Assembly: GCA_023387985.1 (NCBI GenBank)
Contig: JAEWHC010000005.1
Span: forward strand, 1 to 64,000
Length of the DNA: 64,000 bases
Origin: Bacteroidota bacterium
Lineage (GTDB): Bacteria; Bacteroidota; Bacteroidia; Chitinophagales; Chitinophagaceae
Direction of reading: 5' to 3'
This document shows, in pieces, positions 32,275-41,718 of the stretch (its first letter is position 1; each line of letters begins with the position of its first letter). A program made the translations under genes and the position numbers. The notes under the pieces were generated by a model. The model was not told the origin of the DNA. It searched no databases and worked only from the letters and a program-made list of their open reading frames with translations.

Positions 32275-32297
32275 CATCATAAATAGATTTTTTAAAA

Positions 32298-33458
32298 TTG
32301 GCAGAAAAGGTAATCATTTTCGATACAACGTTGCGCGATGGTGAACAAGTGCCCGGCTGTAAATTGAATGCGATTGAAAAAATTGAATTGGCCCTCATGC
32401 TTGAGGAATTGGGTGTGGACGTAATAGAGGCCGGGTTCCCTGTTTCTTCTCCCGGAGATTTTGCTTCCGTAAAACAAATAGCCGAAACAATTAAGCATGC
32501 TACAGTCGCGGCACTTTCACGCAGCGTAGAAAAAGATATTGAAGTGGCTGCAGCCGCCATCAAAAATGCCGTTCGCCCAAGAATACACACAGGAATAGGA
32601 ACAAGTGACTACCATATAAAGCATAAATTCAACAGCACCCGCGAGGAGATTTATGAAAGAGCGATTGCCGCAACAAAATTTGCCCGCCGTTTTACAGACG
32701 ATATTGAATTCTTTTGTGAAGATGCCGGCCGCAGCGATGAGGATTACCTTGCACGTATTGTAGAGGCGGTAATCAGGGCCGGGGCAACAACCATCAACAT
32801 ACCTGATACCACAGGTTATTGCCTGCCGGATATGTATGGCAGAAAAATCAAATACCTGGTGGATAACGTGCCGAATATGGACAAGGCCATTCTCAGTTGC
32901 CATTGCCACAATGACCTTGGCCTGGCCACAGCAAATTCAATCCAGGGACTGATCAACGGGGCCCGGCAGGTAGAATGCACCATCAACGGCCTGGGTGAGC
33001 GTGCCGGCAACACTTCACTTGAAGAGGTGGTCATGATTATAAAGCAGCATAAGGAGCTGAACCTGTATACCAACATCAATACCACCATGCTCAATCCCAT
33101 CAGTCAGAAAGTGAGTGAAACAATGCGCATGCCGGTACAGCCCAACAAGGCCATTGTCGGCAGCAATGCTTTCTCACATTCTTCGGGCATTCACCAGGAT
33201 GGGTTTTTAAAAAATGCTTCCAATTATGAAATCATCTCGCCTGAGGAAGTAGGGGCCGAAGGCTCCAAAATTGTACTTACTGCACGTAGCGGACGCAGCG
33301 CCCTCGCTTACCGCTTCCAGAAGCTGGGTTATGAATTTGACCGTGATGATGTGGATATTTTATACGCCGCTTTTCTTGATGTTGCGGATGCAAAAAAAGA
33401 AGTGCTGGAAGCAGACCTCCATGATTTGGCAAAAAAACGCGAAAAGGTTATCCTATGA
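32298..33458 (+). CDS. leuA: 2-isopropylmalate synthase, short form without regulatory domain
   Basis: LeuA condenses acetyl-CoA with 2-ketoisovalerate, the first step to leucine. The 386-residue protein has the catalytic TIM barrel (FDTTLRDGEQVPG, 8-20; metal ligands H202/H204 in CHCHNDLGLA; GERAGNTSLEE) and the linker domain, but stops where the LeuA_dimer allosteric domain would begin; standard LeuA is about 500-550 residues. The start is TTG: an in-frame stop lies at 32280-32282 and no ATG lies between. Adjacent leuB supports LeuA rather than homocitrate or citramalate synthase, though citramalate synthase is a remaining alternative. Confidence 0.88.
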   Translation: MAEKVIIFDTTLRDGEQVPGCKLNAIEKIELALMLEELGVDVIEAGFPVSSPGDFASVKQIAETIKHATVAALSRSVEKDIEVAAAAIKNAVRPRIHTGIGTSDYHIKHKFNSTREEIYERAIAATKFARRFTDDIEFFCEDAGRSDEDYLARIVEAVIRAGATTINIPDTTGYCLPDMYGRKIKYLVDNVPNMDKAILSCHCHNDLGLATANSIQGLINGARQVECTINGLGERAGNTSLEEVVMIIKQHKELNLYTNINTTMLNPISQKVSETMRMPVQPNKAIVGSNAFSHSSGIHQDGFLKNASNYEIISPEEVGAEGSKIVLTARSGRSALAYRFQKLGYEFDRDDVDILYAAFLDVADAKKEVLEADLHDLAKKREKVIL

Positions 33459-33497
33459 GCCTAAAAGTATATTACTTTACATACTCGAAAATGTTGT

Positions 33498-34613
33498 ATG
33501 CATAAAAAGATCACCGTTATACATGGAGATGGCATAGGCCCTGAAGTGGTAAAGCAGGCAGTCAAAGTACTCGATACCGTGGCCGAAACCTATGGCCATC
33601 AGTTCGAATACAACCGCGCATTGCTTGGTGCTGAAGCTATTGACGCCACGGGTGGCCCCCTACCGGAAGATACGGTTGAAAAAGCTTTGAACAGTGATGC
33701 TGTTTTGTTTGGCGCTGTTGGTGATCCAAAATACGACAATGACCCTACTGCAAAAATTCGCCCCGAACAAGGCATTCTCGGGATAAGAAAATCGCTTGAA
33801 TTATACGCCAATATCCGGCCCATTTTTACAAACCCTTCGCTGGCGCATTTGTCGCCGGTAAAAATCAAATCTTCCGGCCCAATCGATTTCCTGATCTACA
33901 GGGAACTGACCGGTGGTATCTACTTCGGAGATAAAGGAACCACCGAGGAAGGCACCCATGCCTGGGACAATTGCGCTTATGCCCGGAATGAGATTGAACG
34001 CATAGCCCACCTGGCCTTTCATGCCGCAACAGGCAGGAAAAAGAAACTGACTCTTGTGGACAAAGCCAACGTAATGGAAACAAGCCGGCTTTGGAGAAAA
34101 ACCTGTATTGAGATTGCAGCGCAGTATCCCGACGTTACCCTGGATTTTCTGTTTGTGGACAACGCCGCACAACAGATTATCCTAAACCCCGAACAATTTG
34201 ACGTGATGCTGACCGAAAACCTGTTTGGGGATATTCTGAGTGATGAAGCCAGTGTACTCACCGGTTCATTGGGCATGTTGCCATCAGCGTCAATTGGCAA
34301 CAAAAGTGCACTTTTCGAACCCATTCACGGTTCATACCCCCAGGCTGCAGGAAAAGACATTGCCAACCCGGTTGGCGCAATATTGTCAGCTGCAATGATG
34401 CTTGACTATTTTAATCTGCATACCGAAGCTGAAGTCATTCGCAACGCAACGCAATGGACTTTAGAAAATGGATTTGTCACAAAGGATATAGACCCGGTAA
34501 ACTTTTACTTCACCTCTACGGTATCAGACTTGATTTGTGATTTTATATTAGGGAAAGTGGTTGAGGTTATTAACCGCGATAATGTTGAAGCCCGTAAATC
34601 TACCATTATTTAA
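33498..34613 (+). CDS. leuB: 3-isopropylmalate dehydrogenase
   Basis: LeuB oxidatively decarboxylates 3-isopropylmalate to 2-ketoisocaproate with NAD. The 371-residue protein has ITVIHGDGIGPEVV at the N-terminus, SLELYANIRP, substrate arginines in that segment, and DNAAQQIILNPEQFDV with NLFGDILSDEAS (metal aspartates). The C-terminal EPIHGSYPQAAGKDIANPVG binds NAD. It follows leuA by 39 bp. leuC and leuD, which supply its substrate, are not in the window. Confidence 0.96.
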   Translation: MHKKITVIHGDGIGPEVVKQAVKVLDTVAETYGHQFEYNRALLGAEAIDATGGPLPEDTVEKALNSDAVLFGAVGDPKYDNDPTAKIRPEQGILGIRKSLELYANIRPIFTNPSLAHLSPVKIKSSGPIDFLIYRELTGGIYFGDKGTTEEGTHAWDNCAYARNEIERIAHLAFHAATGRKKKLTLVDKANVMETSRLWRKTCIEIAAQYPDVTLDFLFVDNAAQQIILNPEQFDVMLTENLFGDILSDEASVLTGSLGMLPSASIGNKSALFEPIHGSYPQAAGKDIANPVGAILSAAMMLDYFNLHTEAEVIRNATQWTLENGFVTKDIDPVNFYFTSTVSDLICDFILGKVVEVINRDNVEARKSTII

Positions 34614-34715
34614 AGCCAACCGTCCCAGGTCTTTCCAACATGCAAAACGATTGTTGTCACAGGGCCTGAGGCCCCGGTGGGATGTCATTTTCATGCCCAA
34701 TGAAATTTAACTGAT

Positions 34716-36407
34716 ATGTCAACAGAATTAAATAAATACAGTAAAATAATAACCCAGGATCAAACACAACCTGCAGCGCAGGCCATGCTTTACGGCATCG
34801 GGCTTACCCGGGAAGACCTGAAAAAAGCGCAGGTGGGTGTGGTGAGCATGGGCTATGACGGCAATACCTGCAATATGCATCTCAATGGCCTGGCCGAAGA
34901 AATCAAAAAAGGCATTTGGGAAGAAAATCTTGTGGGTCTGATCTTTCATACGATTGGGGTAAGTGATGGCATCAGCAACGGCACCGATGGCATGCGCTAT
35001 TCCCTGGTGAGCCGCGATATCATTGCCGATTCCATAGAAACTGTTTGCGGTGCGCAATATTATGACGGGCTGATTGCTGTACCGGGATGTGATAAAAACA
35101 TGCCCGGTTCATTAATAGCCATGGGCAGATTGAACCGCCCGGCCATAATGGTTTATGGCGGCACAATTGCTCCGGGGTATTACCATGGTGAGGCATTGAA
35201 TATCGTTAGTGCTTTTGAAGCACTTGGGAAAAAAATTGCCGGCCAACTGGATGAAGGGGATTTCCTGGGCATTGTGCAGCATGCCTGTCCCGGGGCCGGC
35301 GCATGCGGCGGCATGTATACCGCCAATACCATGGCGAGTGCCATTGAAGCCCTTGGAATGTCGCTGCCGTACAGCAGCAGTAACCCGGCACTCAGTCATG
35401 AAAAAATTGCTGAATGCCGGGAAGCCGGAAAGGCCATCCGCCTGCTGCTTGAGCAAGATATTAACCCCAAAGACATAATGACCCGCCAGGCTTTTGAAAA
35501 TGCCATGCGGATTGTGATCATTCTGGGTGGCAGCACAAATGCGGTTTTGCATTTGATTGCCATGGCGCATAGCGTAGGCATAAAGCTTACCCAGGATGAT
35601 TTTCAGCAAATGAGCAACCAAACGCCCATGCTGGCTGATTTTAAACCAAGCGGCAAATACCTGATGCAGGATCTTCATGAAAAAGGCGGCTTACCTTCTG
35701 TAATGCGGTACTTGCTTGATAAAGGGTTGCTTCATGGTGACTGCATGACCGTTACCGGAAAAACACTGGCGGAAAACCTTGCAGAAATTGAGCCGGTTAA
35801 TTTCAGTGAACAAGACATCATTAAACCCCTTGAAACACCGATTAAAGCTACCGGGCATCTCCAGATCCTTTATGGAAATCTTGCTGAAGAAGGAAGTGTG
35901 GCCAAGATCACCGGGAAAGAAGGTGAGATGTTTCGCGGGCCAGCCAGGGTATTTGATGGAGAGAAATCATTGATTGAAGGCATTTCCTCCGGCAGGGTGC
36001 ATCAGGGCGACGTGGTGGTAATCCGTTATGTTGGCCCGAAAGGAGCGCCGGGTATGCCCGAGATGCTCAAACCAACTTCTGCAATAATAGGCGCAGGCCT
36101 TGGAAAATCAGTAGCCCTTATTACTGACGGGCGTTTCAGTGGCGGTACACATGGATTTGTCGTTGGCCATGTGACCCCGGAAGCCTGGGAAGGCGGAACG
36201 ATCGCCCTGGTTAAAGATGATGATTTCATTACACTGGATGCAGTAAACAATATTATACAATTGGAAGTAGATGAAGATGAGTTGCAGGCCCGCAGGAGAG
36301 CATGGATACAACCTCCGCTTTCTGTAAAAAATGGTGCTTTATATAAATATGCTTTATTGGTTCAAAATGCAGCGAATGGCTGTATAACCGATGGGAATAA
36401 TTTTTAA
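34716..36407 (+). CDS. ilvD: Dihydroxy-acid dehydratase
   Basis: IlvD dehydrates dihydroxy acids to the 2-keto acids of valine and isoleucine, using an Fe-S cluster. The 563-residue protein keeps the cluster cysteines (C in VPGCDKNMPG; ACPGAGACGGMYTANTM) and the C-terminal signatures LITDGRFSGGTHGFVVGH and VTPEAWEGG. In the 102-bp gap after leuB there is a GGGCC-TGA-GGCCC hairpin (34662-34674) without a T-run. Confidence 0.97.
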   Translation: MSTELNKYSKIITQDQTQPAAQAMLYGIGLTREDLKKAQVGVVSMGYDGNTCNMHLNGLAEEIKKGIWEENLVGLIFHTIGVSDGISNGTDGMRYSLVSRDIIADSIETVCGAQYYDGLIAVPGCDKNMPGSLIAMGRLNRPAIMVYGGTIAPGYYHGEALNIVSAFEALGKKIAGQLDEGDFLGIVQHACPGAGACGGMYTANTMASAIEALGMSLPYSSSNPALSHEKIAECREAGKAIRLLLEQDINPKDIMTRQAFENAMRIVIILGGSTNAVLHLIAMAHSVGIKLTQDDFQQMSNQTPMLADFKPSGKYLMQDLHEKGGLPSVMRYLLDKGLLHGDCMTVTGKTLAENLAEIEPVNFSEQDIIKPLETPIKATGHLQILYGNLAEEGSVAKITGKEGEMFRGPARVFDGEKSLIEGISSGRVHQGDVVVIRYVGPKGAPGMPEMLKPTSAIIGAGLGKSVALITDGRFSGGTHGFVVGHVTPEAWEGGTIALVKDDDFITLDAVNNIIQLEVDEDELQARRRAWIQPPLSVKNGALYKYALLVQNAANGCITDGNNF

Positions 36408-36428
36408 TCAAAATAAAATAAGTTAATC

Positions 36429-38201
36429 ATGGATGTGCTTGAAAAAACACCCGTATTGGAGAGAGAAAAAGTGAATTCAGTAAATCATTTAACCGGCGTT
36501 AAAGGCCAGATTTCAGGCGGGAAAGCAATTTGCGACATGCTGGTCAATGAAGGAACTGAGGTCATTTTTGGATATCCCGGTGGTGCCATTATGCCGATCT
36601 ATGATGCGCTATACGATTATGCAGATCAATTGAAACATATCCTGGTTCGCCACGAACAAGGCGCCATTCACGCTGCACAGGGTTATGCAAGAGCAAGTGG
36701 CCGCACCGGTGTGGTATTTGCCACAAGCGGACCCGGCGCCACCAACCTGGTAACAGGCCTGGCAGATGCCATGATCGATTCAACACCATTGGTATGCATT
36801 ACCGGACAGGTGTTTGCCCATTTGCTGGGTACCGACGCGTTCCAGGAAACCGATGTGATGAGCATCACCACCCCAATTACCAAATGGAATCACCAGGTGA
36901 CTGATGCAACTGAAATACCGCAGGTACTGGCTAAGGCTTTTTACATTGCTGCCAGTGGCAGACCCGGACCTGTACTGATTGACATCACAAAGAATGCACA
37001 GGTGCAATTGTTTGATTACGCCGGATACGAAAAATGCGATCATATCCGCAGTTACCGGCCGGCTCCACCGGTGCGTATGGAATACATTGAACAAGCGGCA
37101 GAAGCCATCAACAACGCCAAAAAACCTTTCGTAATTTTCGGCCAGGGAGTTATTCTCGGCCAGGCCGAAAAAGCATTCAGGGAGTTTATCGAAAAGGCCA
37201 ATCTGCCGGCAGCCTGGACCTTATTGGGTTTGAGTGCGATACCTACCGATCACCCCCTTGCAATGGGTATGCTGGGTATGCATGGCAACTACGGCCCAAA
37301 CCTGCTTACCAATGAATGCGATGTACTCATTGCCGTTGGCATGCGATTCGACGACCGTGTAACCGGCCGCCTTGATAAATACGCCAAACAGGCTAAGATT
37401 ATTCACCTGGACATTGATCCTGCGGAAGTAGATAAGAATGTAAAAGCGGATATTCCGGTTTGGGGAGATTGTAAAGAAACACTTCCCCTCATTACAGCCA
37501 GGCTTAATGCAACAAGCCATGCAGAATGGGTACAGAAATTTATTGATTGCAAAGCAAAAGAAACCGCTGTATGCATTGAACCGGAGATGAACCCGGTAGC
37601 CGGCGAAATGACCATGGGTGAAGTTATTAAAACCCTGAATGAACTTACGGGCGGCAATGCCGTGATCGTGACGGATGTAGGCCAGCACCAGATGGTGGCC
37701 TGCCGCTATTCAAAAATGAACGACAGCAAAAGCAACATTACCAGTGGCGGCCTTGGCACTATGGGATTTGGCCTTCCTGCGGCAATAGGAGCAAGTTATG
37801 GAACCGACAAAACAGTGGTTGCTGTTTTGGGTGATGGCGGAATGCAAATGACCATACAGGAACTCGGAACCATAATGCAATACCGGCCTACGGTAAAAGT
37901 GCTTATTTTAAACAACAATTTTCTGGGTATGGTTCGTCAATGGCAGGAATTATTCAATGACCGTCGCTATTCCTTTGTAGACATCCAAAGCCCCGATTTC
38001 GTAAAGGTTGCAGAAGGCTATCATTTGCCGGGCAAAAGGATTTCCGAACGTGCAAACCTCATAGAGGGCGTAAAGGAAATGATGGAAACCGAAGGAAGTT
38101 ATGTACTTGAAGTAATGGTTGGCAAAGAAAACAATGTATTCCCAATGGTTCCGCAAGGCAGGGGTGTATCGGAGATTGTGCTTTCTAAAGCGGAAATCTG
38201 A
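36429..38201 (+). CDS. ilvB: Acetolactate synthase, large (catalytic) subunit
   Basis: This TPP enzyme makes acetolactate or acetohydroxybutyrate, the committed step to Val, Leu and Ile. The 590-residue protein has the TPP glutamate in LVRHEQGAIHAAQGYA, FAD/central domain, and the TPP-Mg motif GDGGMQMTIQELGTIMQY with LNNNFLGMVRQWQE. A non-conserved N-terminal 30 residues precede the core. It follows ilvD by 21 bp. Confidence 0.97.
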   Translation: MDVLEKTPVLEREKVNSVNHLTGVKGQISGGKAICDMLVNEGTEVIFGYPGGAIMPIYDALYDYADQLKHILVRHEQGAIHAAQGYARASGRTGVVFATSGPGATNLVTGLADAMIDSTPLVCITGQVFAHLLGTDAFQETDVMSITTPITKWNHQVTDATEIPQVLAKAFYIAASGRPGPVLIDITKNAQVQLFDYAGYEKCDHIRSYRPAPPVRMEYIEQAAEAINNAKKPFVIFGQGVILGQAEKAFREFIEKANLPAAWTLLGLSAIPTDHPLAMGMLGMHGNYGPNLLTNECDVLIAVGMRFDDRVTGRLDKYAKQAKIIHLDIDPAEVDKNVKADIPVWGDCKETLPLITARLNATSHAEWVQKFIDCKAKETAVCIEPEMNPVAGEMTMGEVIKTLNELTGGNAVIVTDVGQHQMVACRYSKMNDSKSNITSGGLGTMGFGLPAAIGASYGTDKTVVAVLGDGGMQMTIQELGTIMQYRPTVKVLILNNNFLGMVRQWQELFNDRRYSFVDIQSPDFVKVAEGYHLPGKRISERANLIEGVKEMMETEGSYVLEVMVGKENNVFPMVPQGRGVSEIVLSKAEI

Positions 38202-38418
38202 TAATCCAGTAAGAAGTCAATTTTACGAACGCTTCAACCGGAAGTGAAAACAACGCAGAGGTATAGCAGCAAAAAGCAACAGCATTAGAAATTATTATTG
38301 CGAAAATTGATGTCCAATATAAAAAGAGATCTTGGTTTAAAATCCTATTTATTGTGTCATTTAACTGTTGAATACTGAATGCTGAACTTCAATTAATAAA
38401 ACATCAAACCACAAAGAA
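38202..38418 (+). other. Spacer between ilvB and ilvN with a heptamer repeat
   Basis: This 217-bp gap is unusually long for subunit genes of one enzyme. It contains TGAATAC-TGAATGC-TGAACTT (38369-38389), again with 7-bp period. No promoter matching both elements is seen. Confidence 0.5.
38369..38389 (+). repeat. Heptamer tandem repeat, TGAATAC type
   Basis: TGAATAC, TGAATGC and TGAACTT follow in register with a 7-bp period in non-coding DNA. Confidence 0.6.
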
Positions 38419-39018
38419 ATGCCTGATAGAAAAGATTTTACAATAACAGTTTATACTGAAAACCAGGTTGGGTTATTAAACCGCCTTGCAGTAATTATAG
38501 CCAAACGCAAGATCAATATAGAAAGCCTCAACACATCCCCAAGTGAAGTGGATAGCGTTTTCCGGTTTACCATTGTCATTAATGAAAGTGAAGAAACCGT
38601 GAAGAAACTGTGCAGGCAATTTGAAAAGCAGGTTGATGTATTGAAAGCTTACTACAACACGGATGATGAAATAGTATGGCAGGAAATGGCCATGTACAAA
38701 GTTCCCACCGACGTAATATCCGAACAGGTTAAAGTGGAACGGCTGCTCACGCAATACGGAGCCCACACTGTGGTGATCCGCAAAGATTATGTAGTATTTG
38801 CCATTACGGGGCATCGCGAAGAAACCGATAAACTCATTGAATTCCTCAGTCCATATGGCCTGATCGAATTTGTCCGCGGCGCCAGGGTAGCCATAATTAA
38901 GAACAGCGAAGGTTTCCATAAGAAGTTGAAGCAGTTCGAACGGGACGAACCGGGCGAAGCCGCATCGGAAAATGAATATCTTGACATACCGGAAAAAGAC
39001 AAAGTATTTTCCATGTAA
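38419..39018 (+). CDS. ilvN: Acetolactate synthase, small (regulatory) subunit
   Basis: This subunit activates IlvB and confers valine feedback. The 199-residue protein has an N-terminal ACT domain (ITVYTENQVGLLNRLAVIIA, about 7-26, with INIESLNTSPSEVD) and a C-terminal ALS-type domain. The last 30 residues are acidic and lineage-specific. ilvA follows after 14 bp. Confidence 0.95.
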   Translation: MPDRKDFTITVYTENQVGLLNRLAVIIAKRKINIESLNTSPSEVDSVFRFTIVINESEETVKKLCRQFEKQVDVLKAYYNTDDEIVWQEMAMYKVPTDVISEQVKVERLLTQYGAHTVVIRKDYVVFAITGHREETDKLIEFLSPYGLIEFVRGARVAIIKNSEGFHKKLKQFERDEPGEAASENEYLDIPEKDKVFSM

Positions 39019-39032
39019 TTCAACCATTGTAT

Positions 39033-40295
39033 ATGAATACCACTTTTCCGGAACTTAAAACTTTCACTTTCGACTTTGCGGCTGCCCGCAAACGCATGGA
39101 TGGTGTGGTGACCAAAACGCCATTGCAACGGAATTACCTCCTTTCCAATAAATATCAATGCAATATTTATCTGAAGCGTGAGGATCTGCAACTTGTCAGG
39201 AGCTATAAACTGCGCGGCGCTTTCAATCTTTTAAATTCATTAAGCCTGGAAGAATTATCCAATGGCGTAGTTTGTGCGAGTGCGGGCAACCATGCCCAGG
39301 GTTTCGCATACTGTTGCAACAACCTGCATATTAACGGTATCGTATTTATGCCGGTAAATACGCCAAAGCAAAAAATCAAACAGACCAAATTATTTGGAAA
39401 CGGCCATATTGAAGTGAAACTTGTGGGGGATACGTATGATGATTGCGCAGCCGCTGCCCAGGAATTTTGCCGCGCTAAAAACATGCGATTCATCCATGCC
39501 TTTGATGATGAAAAAATCATTGAAGGCCAGGGCACGGTAGCTTATGAAATCTTTAATGATCTTCCGGATATAGATTACGTATTTGTGCCTATAGGTGGTG
39601 GCGGGCTTGCTTCAGGTGTTTCTTCCTATTTGCATGACGTTTCGCCGGAAACCATCATTATTGGGGCAGAACCAGAGGGTGCAACCAGTATGATTGCCGC
39701 ACTGCATGCAGGCGGCCCGGTACAGTTGGAAAATATTGATCCTTTTGTTGATGGCGCCGCTGTAAAAAAAGTTGGTGAGCGCACCTACGCCATATGCAGG
39801 GAATTGCTCGCCAAGGTGGTTCCGGTAGCGGAAGGAAAAGTATGTACAACAATACTGGAACTGTATAATAACGACGCCATAGTGGTGGAGCCCGCAGGAG
39901 CGCTAAGCATTGCCTGCCTCGATGAATTTGCAAGAGAGATCAAAGGCAAAAATGTGGTTTGTATTGTGAGCGGAGGAAATAACGACATCAGCCGCATGCA
40001 GGAAATTAAAGAACGTTCACTGCTTTATGAAAGACTCAAACATTATTTCCTGGTCAATTTCTCGCAAAGACCCAGTGCATTGAAAGAATTTGTCAACAGT
40101 GTACTCGGACCAACGGATGATATCACGCGGTTTGAGTATATGAAAAAACACAACAAGGATTTCGGCCCGGCCCTGATCGGAATTGAAGTGAGAAATAAAG
40201 AGGATTATCTTGAGATCATCAAGCGCATGAAAGAACGTAAATTCGTTTTTCGTGAATTGAACCAGGATGATACCTTATTTAATTACATTGTTTAA
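39033..40295 (+). CDS. ilvA: Threonine ammonia-lyase (biosynthetic threonine dehydratase)
   Basis: IlvA deaminates threonine to 2-ketobutyrate, the entry to isoleucine. The 420-residue protein is a fold-type II PLP enzyme: PLP lysine in VRSYKLRGAFN, CASAGNHAQGFAY, the phosphate loop PIGGGGLASG, and one C-terminal ACT-like domain (about 335-420, HYFLVNFSQRPSALKEFVN), so feedback by isoleucine is expected. The ATG at 39033 is used; a TTG two codons earlier is also in frame. Confidence 0.95.
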   Translation: MNTTFPELKTFTFDFAAARKRMDGVVTKTPLQRNYLLSNKYQCNIYLKREDLQLVRSYKLRGAFNLLNSLSLEELSNGVVCASAGNHAQGFAYCCNNLHINGIVFMPVNTPKQKIKQTKLFGNGHIEVKLVGDTYDDCAAAAQEFCRAKNMRFIHAFDDEKIIEGQGTVAYEIFNDLPDIDYVFVPIGGGGLASGVSSYLHDVSPETIIIGAEPEGATSMIAALHAGGPVQLENIDPFVDGAAVKKVGERTYAICRELLAKVVPVAEGKVCTTILELYNNDAIVVEPAGALSIACLDEFAREIKGKNVVCIVSGGNNDISRMQEIKERSLLYERLKHYFLVNFSQRPSALKEFVNSVLGPTDDITRFEYMKKHNKDFGPALIGIEVRNKEDYLEIIKRMKERKFVFRELNQDDTLFNYIV

Positions 40296-40392
40296 CTAAG
40301 TGATTTTTGGTCTTACCCATCTCTTTCGGAGAGCAGTTGGTGTGAGCATAAAATCCAAACCGAAAAATAAAAAAATCTAAATCTAATTTTTT

Positions 40393-41448
40393 ATGGCAAA
40401 ATTGAATTTTGGGGGAGTGGAAGAAAATGTAGTAACGCGGGAAGAATTTCCGTTGAGCAAAGCGCAGGAAATTTTAAAAGATGAAACCGTTGCGGTTATT
40501 GGCTATGGTGTACAAGGGCCCGGCCAGGCATTAAATCAAAAAGACAATGGCATCAATGTCATTATCGGCCAGCGCAAGAACAGCAAAAGCTGGGACAAGG
40601 CAGTGGCTGATGGATTTGTGCCCGGCGAAACGCTTTTCGGAATTGAAGAAGCACTTGAACGCGGCACTATTATTTGTTACCTGCTGAGTGATGCCGCACA
40701 AATTGAATTGTGGCCGCTGGTTCAGAAGCACCTGACGCCGGGCAAAGCACTCTATTTCTCCCACGGTTTTGGAATTACCTTCAACGAACAAACCGGAATT
40801 ATTCCCCCGAAAGATGTGGATGTTTTCCTGGTCGCTCCAAAAGGATCCGGCACTTCTTTGCGCCGCATGTTTTTGGAAGGCCGCGGCCTCAACAGCAGTT
40901 ATGCCATTTATCAGGATGCAACGGGCAAGGCCTTCGACCGCGTAGTCGCTTTGGGCATCGCGGTAGGCAGCGGTTACCTGTTTGAAACCGATTTCAAACG
41001 TGAAGTATTCAGTGACCTCACCGGCGAACGCGGTACTTTAATGGGGGCGATCCAGGGCATTTTTGCCGCTCAGTATGAAGTTTTGCGCAGTAAAGGACAC
41101 ACCCCTTCCGAAGCCTTCAACGAAACAGTGGAAGAATTGACCCAAAGCCTGATGCCATTGGTGGCCGAAAACGGAATGGATTGGATGTACGCCAACTGCT
41201 CCACTACTGCTCAACGTGGAGCATTGGATTGGTGGAAACGTTTCCGCGATGTGACCAAACCGTTGTTCAATGAACTTTATGAAAGTGTAGCAGCCGGAAA
41301 AGAAAGCCAGCGTAGCATCGACAGCAACAGCCAGGCAGATTATCGCGAGAAACTCGAGGGCGAGTTGAAGGAATTGCGTGAGAGTGAGTTGTGGCAGGCA
41401 GGCAAAACAGTCCGCAGTTTAAGGCCGGAAAATCAACCGGGAAAATAA
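40393..41448 (+). CDS. ilvC: Ketol-acid reductoisomerase
   Basis: IlvC isomerises and reduces acetolactate and acetohydroxybutyrate with NAD(P)H. The 351-residue protein has an N-terminal Rossmann domain (VAVIGYGVQGPGQALNQK, with GQRKNSKSW at the phosphate-binding loop suggesting NADPH) and one knotted helical domain, so it is of the short type, with the Bacteroidota-like insert. Metal ligands lie in the SDLTGERGTLMGA region. It is the last gene of the operon; a good terminator follows. Confidence 0.95.
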   Translation: MAKLNFGGVEENVVTREEFPLSKAQEILKDETVAVIGYGVQGPGQALNQKDNGINVIIGQRKNSKSWDKAVADGFVPGETLFGIEEALERGTIICYLLSDAAQIELWPLVQKHLTPGKALYFSHGFGITFNEQTGIIPPKDVDVFLVAPKGSGTSLRRMFLEGRGLNSSYAIYQDATGKAFDRVVALGIAVGSGYLFETDFKREVFSDLTGERGTLMGAIQGIFAAQYEVLRSKGHTPSEAFNETVEELTQSLMPLVAENGMDWMYANCSTTAQRGALDWWKRFRDVTKPLFNELYESVAAGKESQRSIDSNSQADYREKLEGELKELRESELWQAGKTVRSLRPENQPGK

Positions 41449-41479
41449 TCGAAGAAATTGAAAATGTATTTTTGATAAT

Positions 41480-41505
41480 GCCGGGCGAAAGCCTGGCTTT
41501 TTTTA
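41480..41505 (+). terminator. Terminator of the leu-ilv operon
   Basis: GCCGGGC, GAAA tetraloop and GCCTGGC form a 7-bp stem (one G-U pair), followed by about seven Ts. Confidence 0.85.
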
Positions 41506-41704
41506 TTGTACGCCAGGATGCATAATCAGTGGTCAACAGTCCGCCGAATTGATGGAGCGGCCTGCAAATGCGCGGCATCCCATTGGAATGCAACTGTTCT
41601 CAATGCCGTGGATGCAAATGTCCGGCATTCAGTGAGCTGCAAAATCAGGATCAATCTTTCACCTTAAGGCCTACCATCCCTTCCACCTTACCAAAAAAAT
41701 GATT

Positions 41705-41712
41705 TAGGTTTG
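41705..41712 (+). promoter_or_regulatory. -7 element of the DUF3822-rsmD run
   Basis: TAGGTTTG is an exact -7 match, only 6 bp before the ATG at 41719, so the mRNA would be nearly leaderless. A TTCC lies 20 bp upstream as a poor -33. Confidence 0.45.
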
Positions 41713-41718
41713 TAATCT

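Larger units (their letters stand above)
32089..32297 (+). promoter_or_regulatory. Leader of the branched-chain amino acid operon
   Basis: This 209-bp divergent spacer holds two -7-like elements (plus strand TAGGTTTG 32123-32130, minus strand TAAATTTG 32169-32176 for the helical-protein gene). It also has a direct repeat 21 bp apart, a long hairpin before leuA and a possible Leu-rich leader ORF. These are listed separately. Confidence 0.6.

Noticed and set aside
34662..34674. GGGCC-TGA-GGCCC hairpin between leuB and ilvD as a terminator
   Set aside because: Short stem without T-run; at most a processing or stability element.
35112..35678. 188-codon minus-strand frame inside ilvD
   Set aside because: Antisense shadow of a conserved gene; no protein family.
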